The notes below the pieces were generated by a model that saw only the letters and a program-made list of their open reading frames with translations, was not told where the DNA came from and searched no databases. A stretch of DNA of 64,000 nucleotides from CAYGYG01 sp964354155 (GTDB lineage: Bacteria; Hydrothermota; Tepidihabitantia; SM23-42; CAYGYG01). Below are positions 26,334-33,849 of this stretch, in pieces (position 1 is the first letter of the stretch; each line of letters opens with the position of its first letter). The DNA lies in the NCBI GenBank assembly GCA_964354155.1, contig CAYGYG010000008.1, positions 1 through 64,000 on the forward strand, written 5' to 3'. A program made the position numbers and the translations under genes.

Positions 26334-28214
26334 TCAGCGTCCCAAAGCTTGTTGCAGAGCCTTTTCATACATTGAATTGGGAGTCATGCCCAGGGCCTTC
26401 GCCTTTTCAAGATAGGTCCCGGCTTGCTCGAACTGCTTCATGTTGAAATAGGCCACCGAGAGATTATGATAGACCAGGGGATTGTCCGGGGCGATCTTGA
26501 GCATTTCGTCGTAGACAATGAGGGCATCCGGGTACTTCCCCATCTTCTGGAGCACGGTTGCGATATTGAACTGGATTTCAAGATTCCCGGGCTGTACCGA
26601 CCGGGCCTTGCCGTATGCGACCAGGGCCTCGGGCCAGCGGTTCTGTTCGTCAAAGACCCGCCCGAGGAAGAAATTGGCCGCGTAGTGAGTAGGTTCAACT
26701 TTAAGGCAGGCCGTCAGGTATTTTTCAGCTTGAGCATAGTCTTTTTTGAAGAAATAGATGACGCCGAGGTCGTGCAGCGAATTCGAATGATAGGGGGCAA
26801 TTGCCAGAGCCTTGTTGAAAACGGCGATGGCTTTGGTCACGCTGTCCTCTTGATAATACCTTGTCGCAAGGTTTGCAAAGCATTGAGCTTTGGTGAGTCT
26901 TAGGTCGCGCTCGGACTTGAGCGGTAACAGGGTGAGGACGAAAACGGCGGTGGCGATTCCCATCGCCGGCAGGGCTCGCCGCCAATCTTTCTTACGCAGA
27001 TGCTCGGAGAGCCGGACCACGGCCAGAGCGGCGAACGGGATTATGAACGGCATCGCGGGTACGCGGTAGCGTGAAAAGACAAAAAAAGCGATTACGGACA
27101 GCGCGAAGAGCAGAAACGCGGCCCAGACGATCCACGCCAGTGCCCGTGGTCTGGCCAACATCAATCCGGCCAGGGCCAAGGAAAAAACCAGCCCGAACTG
27201 CAGCAGTGGGAGCTTGAGAACCGGCGAACATATTGCCACGAAAGCAATGTCTTGATTGTCAGGGACTTCATAATTGTTGAAATACAAAAGTATTTTTTTG
27301 AAGGTGACTTCGAGAAACTGTCCCAAGCTACCAAACATAAAATTGAAGCTCTCTCGGAAATAGTAACGGCTGATCTCAGATGGCCTGAGTCGGCGGCCCA
27401 GCTTGTTTTCAGCGTGGCTTTTGAAGTCTTCTTCTTCGAACCGCGGGTGGTGGCGAATCCAGGGCGGCGGGGCGTAGTCGCCGCTTTTATTATACGGGCT
27501 GTTGCCGATATAGAAGTTCTGACCGGCCTGGGTGGTCGTAAAGGTCAGTTCTTTGGCCAGGATGGAGTTACGGACAATGACCGGACCGAGGATGAACACG
27601 GTCCCGGCGGTAAAGTAGATCACGCCGCGCCATTTCCTGCCCAGCATCAATATCAGTGCGATGCCAAAGGCAAAGAGCAGGAAGTTACTGCGTACCAGGG
27701 TTGCCAGGCCGACAATAAACCCGGCAAGCGACCAGTTAAGTTTATGACGGTAAGCACGCAGGAACGTCCAGGCCAGGAAAGCGCCCAGAAGCACGCCCAG
27801 TGCGGTCTTCTCTACTTCACCGTCGTAGAAGATAAAAGGCTGGTAGACCGCGGCCAGCAAGGCAGAAACCAGGCTGACCTTTTTGTTGCTGAAGAGGAGT
27901 TCGGCGCCAAGGTAGACCAGATAGCATACCACCGTACCGAGCAGGGCCTGGATCAGGCGGACGACCATGAAACTATGTCCGAAGACGGCATAGCAAAAGG
28001 CCAGGAAGTATGGGTACAGGGGATCCTGATAAAAAGGATTGCCGCCGATCGGGCCGTGTTTGATGATATCCAGGGCCCAACTGTCATAGATCTCGGAATC
28101 GATGAAGACTCTGGGCCCGAGTGGTGAGGCCTGAAGGAAAAGCACATGGGCAAGACGAAGGATGAACGCCAACGCCAGAATCACCAGCAGGGCTCGGTCG
28201 AGCTTCTTGGCCAT
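26334..28214 (-). CDS. GT-C glycosyltransferase (family 39-like) with C-terminal TPRs
   Basis: 626 residues. About ten membrane helices in residues 1-410, with the acidic first periplasmic loop typical of ArnT/PMT-type enzymes (FIDSEIYDSWALDI near 37-50) and a second acidic motif YDGEVEKTALG. Residues about 440-620 form four or five TPRs (YYQEDSVTKAIAVFNKALAI, VYHNLSVAYFNMKQFEQAGT). It probably uses a polyprenyl-phosphate sugar donor to glycosylate lipids or exported proteins. Predicted leaderless start. Confidence 0.75.
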   Translation of the reverse strand: MAKKLDRALLVILALAFILRLAHVLFLQASPLGPRVFIDSEIYDSWALDIIKHGPIGGNPFYQDPLYPYFLAFCYAVFGHSFMVVRLIQALLGTVVCYLVYLGAELLFSNKKVSLVSALLAAVYQPFIFYDGEVEKTALGVLLGAFLAWTFLRAYRHKLNWSLAGFIVGLATLVRSNFLLFAFGIALILMLGRKWRGVIYFTAGTVFILGPVIVRNSILAKELTFTTTQAGQNFYIGNSPYNKSGDYAPPPWIRHHPRFEEEDFKSHAENKLGRRLRPSEISRYYFRESFNFMFGSLGQFLEVTFKKILLYFNNYEVPDNQDIAFVAICSPVLKLPLLQFGLVFSLALAGLMLARPRALAWIVWAAFLLFALSVIAFFVFSRYRVPAMPFIIPFAALAVVRLSEHLRKKDWRRALPAMGIATAVFVLTLLPLKSERDLRLTKAQCFANLATRYYQEDSVTKAIAVFNKALAIAPYHSNSLHDLGVIYFFKKDYAQAEKYLTACLKVEPTHYAANFFLGRVFDEQNRWPEALVAYGKARSVQPGNLEIQFNIATVLQKMGKYPDALIVYDEMLKIAPDNPLVYHNLSVAYFNMKQFEQAGTYLEKAKALGMTPNSMYEKALQQALGR

Positions 28215-28220
28215 AGGACA

Positions 28221-28249
28221 ATCTTATCGCAAAAGTAGCCGTCGGTCAA
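28221..28249 (-). promoter_or_regulatory. Leaderless-type promoter for the GT-C/TPR gene
   Basis: On the minus strand TTGACC (28244-28249), 17-bp spacer, TAAGAT (28221-28226), then 6 nt to the ATG at 28214. Confidence 0.7.
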
Positions 28250-28788
28250 GCGGGCATTACCGGCTTGACTTCTGGTCACTAGTGCAGTGTGTCATGAATC
28301 ACTTGACAGTTAGATAACCTTTGTAAGCTCGCGGAATATTGTCATTGCGATCCGCCTCCCCTAAGGGGCCTGGACCGGCAGGCGGAGGAGCAATCTCAAA
28401 TCCCACGATGTCCCCGTTTACGAAAGGGGGAAGTGAAGGGGGATTGCTCCGCAATGACCGACCCGGAGTCTACTAAGTATTTACAGTTATGAGGGGGACA
28501 CAGGATGACAGAGTCCTATATTCAATGTAGTCGGCCCCCCTCAGGGTGCGCATCTTCTTCCGAGTTGTAGCGCCGGGTTTTATGCCCGGCCCGGGTCTTG
28601 TCACTCTGAGTGAAATCACTTCTGTGTCCCGTAGGGAGAAGAGTCTCAATTAGATTCTTCTGCCTATTGCCCACGGTCCCGTAGGGGAACACAGCAGTGA
28701 CTTCGTTCACAATGACATGAAATGTCAACTGATTTACGGGACACCGCACCAGAGGCGGGAGAGACTGTCCAACTGTCTACAAACTGTG
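28250..28788. other. Non-coding region left of the accessory island
   Basis: No credible gene. It holds the inverted-repeat element at 28341-28458, a small hairpin GCCGGG-TTTTAT-GCCCGGC near 28572-28590, and scattered GTCCCGTAGGG repeats (28626, 28676). It looks like accumulated palindromic debris next to an insertion-prone site. Confidence 0.5.
28341..28458. repeat. 118-bp inverted-repeat element (MITE-like)
   Basis: Starts GTCATTGCG and ends CGCAATGAC. Inside are GCAATCTCAAAT and GGGGATTGCTCCG, giving further complementarity. It has no coding capacity. Such GTCATTGCGA palindromes are frequent non-autonomous repeats in environmental bacterial genomes. Confidence 0.6.
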
Positions 28789-28867
28789 CAAGCAGGTAAT
28801 TACTTTTGCAAACTTTTGGCCAGCCAGGGCCGGGGTGATTTGGCATTGACGCGGGTCGAATACTTAG
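28789..28867 (+). repeat. Island repeat copy 1 with the long extension (left boundary)
   Basis: The 20-bp core is followed by 59 bp that match the right-hand copy, including TTGACG at 28846-28851. The -10 box found in the right copy (TAGAAT) reads GGGATA here, so any promoter is dead. Confidence 0.85.
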
Positions 28868-28899
28868 GGGATAGTAAGGACTTAGAGAATGTTGTTTCA

Positions 28900-30552
28900 T
28901 TATTCAGACAGAACAACCTTTCCATGTACGGAAAAGTCTCGAGCAGTGAATCGGTAAAAATAAACGCCGGGGGGGACCGTCTTCTGATGATCATCACATC
29001 TATTCCAGTAGAAAGTTGACGACATACCGCTGACCATCAAACGCAGAGTCCTGATTAACTGACCAGAAATATTATAGATGCTCAGATCTAGATCTCGTTT
29101 GGCTAGGCCAGAAGCTTCAAACTTGACGTCGCTCCGGGTCGGATTCTGCAGTACTGCTAAACTTGCAGTATTCTTCAGATGCGCTGCTTCTTCAGCAATA
29201 GATGTATTCCCGATTGTCAAAGAACATGTAACCGCTTGAACAATCGTGCAGGTGTCGTCGTTGAAGGTTAGTTCCAGTCTCAGCCCTTTTCTTGAACCGG
29301 GGACGGCATTACGACTGCAGGTGATTACGAAACGTGAAAAACGACTGTCACCCGATGAGTTTCTTCGGATAGTTGGGAAAACAGCAGTGGCTGTCTCTAC
29401 CGTAATCATTGTATCAAGGGAAGCCAGACGCGTTGAGATGTTGCAGGCCGAGTCGAGGTTGTGAACAGCTCTGTTCCGAAGGAAGAACCAGAGGTGAGTC
29501 CTTTCGCCTGGGTCAAGTTGACCGGTGCTGTTGCCTAAGAGCGAGTCGGCAACAACGGGCCTTGGCCAGTCAAAGAATACACCGGCAACTTTGGTCAAAT
29601 AGACATTTACGGGGCGATTCTCATTCAGATTTCTTGAAATAACAGTGCTGTCGTCCCAGCCTTGCCAGAAATCAGTCTGGTTGGTTTCTATCATAAAGGG
29701 AAAGGAGACGAATTTTCGGATATTGTTCCAGAGCGTGTCCGCTAATTCCCAGTCAATGCTTGAGCCAGGTGCAGGAAACATTGTCCGGGCAAATGGCCCA
29801 CCTCTCGGATACTGATTGTAGAATCTTATCGAATCCCACATCTCCCAGAAGAGAGCCGAATCAGGAATAGGTTCGGCGGTAGAGAATGACCATGGAAACA
29901 GAATATAGGAGCCGTAAGAGTGATAGTCAATCTGAGTTCTTATCTTTCTTGGTAACATGAAGTCTCTCGCTACCTGAGTCTCGGGCTCTGAGAAAGGGTA
30001 GGGACGGCCCCCACGATAGCCATAATTTCTGCCCAGATCTACTCCGGTTGAATCACCACCCAAGGGTCGACGGTTCTTATACCAATTTTCCGTTGTTCCA
30101 CCTGAATCAGAATTGTAGATATAACCATCAGGATTCATCACCGGAATGAACAAGATCTGGCGATTATTTACCAGCCAGGTTGTCAACGAATCGCGGCCAT
30201 AACTGTTTAGAAGACAGCGGATATAATCCATACAAATGGAAACTCCCATTGGCTCGCGGGCATGGGTCGCCGCATTGAAGAAAACCTCCGGTTCTCCTTC
30301 TTCTACATTCGGATTGTCCGATAGCTTGAAGACCCAGAGCTCATATCCGTGATGGGAGCGACCTGCGCTAAACATACTTGAAATCAAAGGGAATTGAATA
30401 GTCCACAATCTCAGAGAGTCAACGGTCTCCCAGTAGGTGTAAAAATAGCCAAAATCACGTGGTATTATGGGCAAGCACCGCTCAGAAGATGCGGTGACCT
30501 GGGCAGTCAACAGACACAAGAGATACAAGATAGGCACTTCGGCTGTTTTCAT
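28900..30552 (-). CDS. Secreted zinc carboxypeptidase (M14) with sorting domain
   Basis: 550 residues from the ATG at 30552, with a signal peptide ending near Ala21 (ILYLLCLLTAQVTASS). M14 carboxypeptidase residues are complete: His97 and Glu100 in THARE, His211 in QIDYHSYGSY, and the catalytic Glu289 in FPFMIETNQ. NPDGY and GVDLGRNYGY substrate-site motifs are present. A beta domain (about 340-450) and a C-terminal sorting domain (VLQNPTRSDVKF, then PPGVYFYRFTARD) follow. It would trim C-terminal residues from peptides outside the cell. A 35-codon ORF lies 8 nt upstream on the same message. First gene unit of the repeat-divided island. Confidence 0.85.
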   Translation of the reverse strand: MKTAEVPILYLLCLLTAQVTASSERCLPIIPRDFGYFYTYWETVDSLRLWTIQFPLISSMFSAGRSHHGYELWVFKLSDNPNVEEGEPEVFFNAATHAREPMGVSICMDYIRCLLNSYGRDSLTTWLVNNRQILFIPVMNPDGYIYNSDSGGTTENWYKNRRPLGGDSTGVDLGRNYGYRGGRPYPFSEPETQVARDFMLPRKIRTQIDYHSYGSYILFPWSFSTAEPIPDSALFWEMWDSIRFYNQYPRGGPFARTMFPAPGSSIDWELADTLWNNIRKFVSFPFMIETNQTDFWQGWDDSTVISRNLNENRPVNVYLTKVAGVFFDWPRPVVADSLLGNSTGQLDPGERTHLWFFLRNRAVHNLDSACNISTRLASLDTMITVETATAVFPTIRRNSSGDSRFSRFVITCSRNAVPGSRKGLRLELTFNDDTCTIVQAVTCSLTIGNTSIAEEAAHLKNTASLAVLQNPTRSDVKFEASGLAKRDLDLSIYNISGQLIRTLRLMVSGMSSTFYWNRCDDHQKTVPPGVYFYRFTARDFSVHGKVVLSE

Positions 30553-30560
30553 GGCCGTTT

Positions 30561-30668
30561 CTATTCGATAACAACGGCCTTGCTGGGCACTCGCCAACCA
30601 TCTGGTGGGCATGATTGTGCAAACAATGCCTTCAGCAGGACTACAACCAGAAAAACATGAGTACCCAT
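30561..30668 (-). CDS. Small secreted peptide upstream of the M14 peptidase
   Basis: 35 codons with a strong AAAGGAGG site 5-6 nt before the ATG and a signal-peptide-like start (MGTHVFLVVVLLKALFAQSC). It ends SKAVVIE, only 8 nt before the carboxypeptidase ATG, which has no good ribosome site of its own. It could be a coupled leader peptide, a tiny lipoprotein (Cys20), or the decayed front of a larger gene. Not recognised. Confidence 0.45.
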   Translation of the reverse strand: MGTHVFLVVVLLKALFAQSCPPDGWRVPSKAVVIE

Positions 30669-30763
30669 TTCCTACCTCCTTTGATCGTTAAGGCAATCCT
30701 GGCTTACGATCAGTATTCGACCTTTTCGTTCCGCGATCTCTAAGCGCAGTACTTATAGGACTC

Positions 30764-30791
30764 AGTATATATCAATGAAAAAGAATGTCAA
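30764..30791 (-). promoter_or_regulatory. Promoter for the peptide/M14 transcript
   Basis: On the minus strand TTGACA (30786-30791), 16-bp spacer, TATACT (30764-30769). Confidence 0.75.
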
Positions 30792-30803
30792 GGACGAAAT
30801 GTC

Positions 30804-30908
30804 GGCAATACTCGAAACAGCCGTTTCGACTGGCGGCATCTGGAGTCCGGCATCTACTTCATCAAAGTCGAAGGCGGCGAGCAGTTCAAGGTCGTCAAGA
30901 TCCGGTAA
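30804..30908 (+). pseudogene. C-terminal sorting-domain remnant
   Basis: 35 codons, beginning GNTRNSRFDWRHLESGIYFI and continuing in frame to FKVVKIR and a TAA. They closely match the end of the disrupted gene at 35969-37303 (GITPNGRFDCRQLECGIYFV...FKVVKIR). No start or upstream coding remains. Island repeat copy 2 begins 33 nt after its stop, just as copy 5 follows the intact paralogue, so both look like products of the same recombination. Confidence 0.75.
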
Positions 30909-30940
30909 TTGCTAACCCCATACCAAGCTCTCCCACCGTC

Positions 30941-30960
30941 CAAGCAGGTGATTACTTTTA
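30941..30960 (+). repeat. Island repeat copy 2
   Basis: CAAGCAGGTGATTACTTTTA: three differences from the consensus. Confidence 0.75.
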
Positions 30961-31111
30961 TGAGAAAAATTTCCAAATGTAAAGATCTGTTAGACGTACC
31001 GCACTAGAGGCGGGAAGGGGTCTCGGGCCGGGATTCTCAACACGAACCGCCTGATGCCGGACTCTTTTTCTTGCTTTTTCTGCATTTCTGGATTACGATG
31101 GAATCACCAAT

Positions 31112-31648
31112 ATGAAAGTCGCCAAGAAAAGAGTTCAGGCATTGAGCAGGACATGTCACAGGATCGAGAAGCCGGCCGCCATTATCGTCCGCATAGGGCG
31201 GCAGAGGCTGTACTTGGTCAGCGGGCGGAAGGTGATCGAAAGTTACCCGGTCTCAAGCTCGAGGTTCGGCATCGGCAATAGAGCTGGCAGCAACAAGACC
31301 CCTCTGGGCCGGCACGTCATCGGTCAGAAGGTCGGTCAGGGGGCGAAGCTGGGAACAATATTTCGAGCACGCCGCAACACCGGCCGCATCGCGCGGATCT
31401 GGAAGCGGCGTCGCACGACCGCCGACCAAATTACGACGCGGATTTTGAGGCTAAAGGGGCTGGAGCCTGGAGTCAATAGAGGGAGAGGGATCGACTCGCT
31501 CAAGCGCCATATCTACATCCACGGCACGCCCGCCGAAAGTCTACTCGGCACCCCGGCTTCAAGCGGCTGTATCCGGATGGCCAACCGGGACATTGTTGAA
31601 CTGTTCGAGCTGGTTGATCGTGGCACGATTGTTCTGATCCGAAGGTAG
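31112..31648 (+). CDS. L,D-transpeptidase (YkuD family)
   Basis: 178 residues. The YkuD catalytic signature is complete: His137 in YIHGTP and Cys153 in SSGCIRMANRD. L,D-transpeptidases cross-link peptidoglycan or attach proteins to it, in the periplasm. The protein is unusually basic and the ATG start gives no signal peptide. Upstream in the same frame (31055-31111) there is a hydrophobic stretch (LFLAFSAFL) but no ATG, GTG or TTG before the stop at 31052, so the true start may be non-standard or the signal sequence lost. Inside the island, between repeats 2 and 3. Confidence 0.8.
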   Translation: MKVAKKRVQALSRTCHRIEKPAAIIVRIGRQRLYLVSGRKVIESYPVSSSRFGIGNRAGSNKTPLGRHVIGQKVGQGAKLGTIFRARRNTGRIARIWKRRRTTADQITTRILRLKGLEPGVNRGRGIDSLKRHIYIHGTPAESLLGTPASSGCIRMANRDIVELFELVDRGTIVLIRR

Positions 31649-31667
31649 CTCGAGAGTCGATCCGAAA

Positions 31668-33119
31668 TCAACGCCGGACTACAAGCTTCTGGAGGTAATT
31701 GACTTTGCCGGTGTGGATGCGCACAAAGTAGACCCCACCCGGCACACGCCCCCCTGAATCATCGTCGCCAAACCATCTGAGTCGGGTCCTCCGGGCCGTC
31801 AACCGAACGTTTTCGGCCAACGACTTGACCAGACGGCCGGAGCAGTCGAAGATCCTGACCTCGACATCTTCGTTTGACTCAGGCACGAACTCGATGTTTG
31901 TTGACGAAGCAAAGGGGTTGGGCCGGACCCAAACCATCCCTGTATTCAATCCGGCGGTCGGCGCTTCAATTACCTGGTTTACGAGAGCGTATCGTAGAAG
32001 GTAGACATCAAAGCCACCGGCACCCTGTGAGCTTGTATGGCCGGCGATGATGTAGCCGTCGTCGTGCGTCGGGGCCACGGCCCGGGCGGCTTCCTGTCCT
32101 ACCCCGCCGTACATATCACCCCAGAGGGGATTGCCGCCCGTGTCGGTCTGGACAATGAAGGCATCTTGGTGGAAGTTGCCGGCGATGAGGTAACCACGGC
32201 CCGGGATTTCGCAGATCGCGGATGCGCAGTCATCTCTCAGCCCGCCGTTGTAGTGGTGCCACTTGTACTCACCGGTCGATGTCGTTTTCAGGTAGAGCAT
32301 GTCGTAGGCAAGTCCTACCGTATAGCCGCTACCGACAATGATATGACTGCCGTCGGCCGTGGGTAGTACGGCATAGGCGCGGTCGTCACTTGCCCAAGCG
32401 AAGGTCTTGGTCCAGAGGGTATCTCCGATAGAGTCGGTCTTGATAAGATAGACGGCACCGTCGGTCAAGCCGAACGACCGTGTTGCCCCGGCGACAATAT
32501 AGCCGCCGTCCTGGGTCGGCTGGACTGAATAGGCCTCATCGTTCTCGGTCCCGCCATAGGTTCGTGCCCACTTGAGCCGGCCAAGTGAATCGGCTTTTAC
32601 GACGTAGACGTCGAATGCTCCGGCGCCGAAGGAGTTGGTCGAGCCGGCAAGAATGTAACCGCGGTCGGGCGTGACCGCCAGCGAGTAGGCTTCATCGTAT
32701 CCAGTGCCGCCATAGGTGCGCGTCCAAACCGTGTCGCCGTTCTGGTCAATGCGCACGAGATAGAAATCAGAACCGCCCTGGCCGTACGACCAGGTGTAGC
32801 CAGCTACCGCGTACCCTCTGCCAGGTGCCGCCACGCCGGACCGGCCATAGTCATTGCTGGTGCCGCCGTAGGTTCTGGTCCAGAGCGTGTCGCCGGCAGA
32901 GTTGGTCTTTATGACATACAGGTCGAAGCCGCCATTGCCGAATGATTCTGTGTAACCGGCAATGAGATAGCCGTAGTCAGCGGTCTCGATCACGCTGCAG
33001 CCATGGTCGTCATTCGGCCCGCCGTAAGTCCGTGTCCACAGCGTGTCAGCCGCGGCCTGGCGGAGCGGACACCCGATCAACAGAATAAACCAGAGCAATC
33101 GGGCACGGACTTGGATCAT
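31668..33119 (-). CDS. Secreted tandem-repeat beta-propeller-like protein with sorting domain
   Basis: 483 residues from the ATG at 33119, 6 nt after a -10 box. A signal peptide (RLLWFILLIGCPLRQAAA) is followed by about seven repeats of 52-55 residues of the form DTLWTRTYGG...DDxAYSV...DGGYIxAGxTxSFG...DVYLIKTD, a widespread lineage of secreted propeller repeats. A sorting domain ends it (VRPNPFASS, then PGGVYFVRIHTGK). It probably acts on the cell surface. No enzymatic motif. Its stop is 19 nt from that of the convergent L,D-transpeptidase. Confidence 0.75.
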   Translation of the reverse strand: MIQVRARLLWFILLIGCPLRQAAADTLWTRTYGGPNDDHGCSVIETADYGYLIAGYTESFGNGGFDLYVIKTNSAGDTLWTRTYGGTSNDYGRSGVAAPGRGYAVAGYTWSYGQGGSDFYLVRIDQNGDTVWTRTYGGTGYDEAYSLAVTPDRGYILAGSTNSFGAGAFDVYVVKADSLGRLKWARTYGGTENDEAYSVQPTQDGGYIVAGATRSFGLTDGAVYLIKTDSIGDTLWTKTFAWASDDRAYAVLPTADGSHIIVGSGYTVGLAYDMLYLKTTSTGEYKWHHYNGGLRDDCASAICEIPGRGYLIAGNFHQDAFIVQTDTGGNPLWGDMYGGVGQEAARAVAPTHDDGYIIAGHTSSQGAGGFDVYLLRYALVNQVIEAPTAGLNTGMVWVRPNPFASSTNIEFVPESNEDVEVRIFDCSGRLVKSLAENVRLTARRTRLRWFGDDDSGGRVPGGVYFVRIHTGKVNYLQKLVVRR

Positions 33120-33125
33120 GAGATA

Positions 33126-33153
33126 ATCATAGCGGGTAAAAGACAAATGGCAA
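33126..33153 (-). promoter_or_regulatory. Leaderless-type promoter for the propeller-repeat gene
   Basis: On the minus strand TTGCCA (33148-33153), 16-bp spacer, TATGAT (33126-33131), then 6 nt to the ATG at 33119. Confidence 0.65.
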
Positions 33154-33244
33154 GGCATGTTTTTGCGCCAGCGCGGCTGGGACATGTTGCCGGGCACTTG
33201 TCGTTTTGCTCTTGATTTCAATACTCCAATACTCCACAATACTC

Positions 33245-33264
33245 CAAGCAGGTAATAACTTTTG
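33245..33264 (+). repeat. Island repeat copy 3
   Basis: Exact consensus CAAGCAGGTAATAACTTTTG, preceded by a tandem ATACTCCA-type stretch (33222-33246). A promoter lies 49 bp downstream. Confidence 0.85.
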
Positions 33265-33312
33265 CCAACAGCATCCGCTGGTCCTGGATGAAATCCCGGC
33301 CTCAATTTGTGC

Positions 33313-33340
33313 TTGACAAGAAGACAGGAATCATTAGGAT
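33313..33340 (+). promoter_or_regulatory. Promoter downstream of repeat copy 3
   Basis: TTGACA (33313-33318), 16-bp spacer, TAGGAT (33335-33340). An ATG follows after 5 nt, so any product would be translated from a leaderless message. Confidence 0.6.
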
Positions 33341-33345
33341 ACATC

Positions 33346-33534
33346 ATGCGGCAATTTCCACCAAGAAGTGGGACGCCGCTGGCAGTGTTTGCGGAAAACA
33401 TAGCAGAGAAGAGGCGAACTTCGTTTTGGGATAGAATCTCGACTGTTGGCGAAGGTTCTAGAGGATATCGTGAGTGGTGTCAACCCGACATGCGAAACAA
33501 ATGCATATTTCTGAGAAAATGGGTACATCATTAA
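33346..33534 (+). CDS. Possible 62-residue protein from a leaderless message
   Basis: Starts MRQFPPRSGTPLAVFAEN and ends RKWVHH. It is supported only by the promoter placement (ATG 5 nt after TAGGAT). It is basic, with no hydrophobic segment and no recognised family. It sits between island repeat 3 and the AT-rich gene that follows. It may equally be the decayed front of a lost gene. Confidence 0.35.
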   Translation: MRQFPPRSGTPLAVFAENIAEKRRTSFWDRISTVGEGSRGYREWCQPDMRNKCIFLRKWVHH

Positions 33535-33849
33535 GTGGTAACTCTTTTATGTCAATGAGCGTGTTTCTATGAGGGCTGGATGTTTTCTTGGGCGGACAAA
33601 AAGAATGGATCTACATATGACTCTAGTATATCTGGAAGTGAACATGCTATTAATTAAAAGAGGTGAAAGTAAAAGGTTAAATGCCGTATCTCAAAGAAAG
33701 CTCTAATAGTTACTGGGTTTATCTTTCGGAACATTATCTCAAGGAGATAAAAACAATTTCCTATTTCTTTCAAAGAGAAATCTACCGAAATAGATACATC
33801 AGAAAGAACAAAACAGAATAAGAATATTTCTTACATTCAAGGAGGAAAT
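33535..33849. other. AT-rich intergenic region
   Basis: 315 bp where base composition drops sharply to the AT-rich style of the next gene. No ORF, promoter or repeat is convincing. GGAGG at 33841-33845 serves the next gene. Confidence 0.5.

Larger units (their letters stand above)
30669..31111. other. Intergenic region with promoter, gene remnant and repeat copy 2
   Basis: Contains the minus-strand promoter at 30764-30791, a leader of about 90 nt for the peptide/M14 transcript, the sorting-domain remnant at 30804-30908 and island repeat copy 2. The sequence CCGCACTAGAGGCGGGAA near 31000 resembles CCGCACCAGAGGCGGGAG at 28744. Confidence 0.5.
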
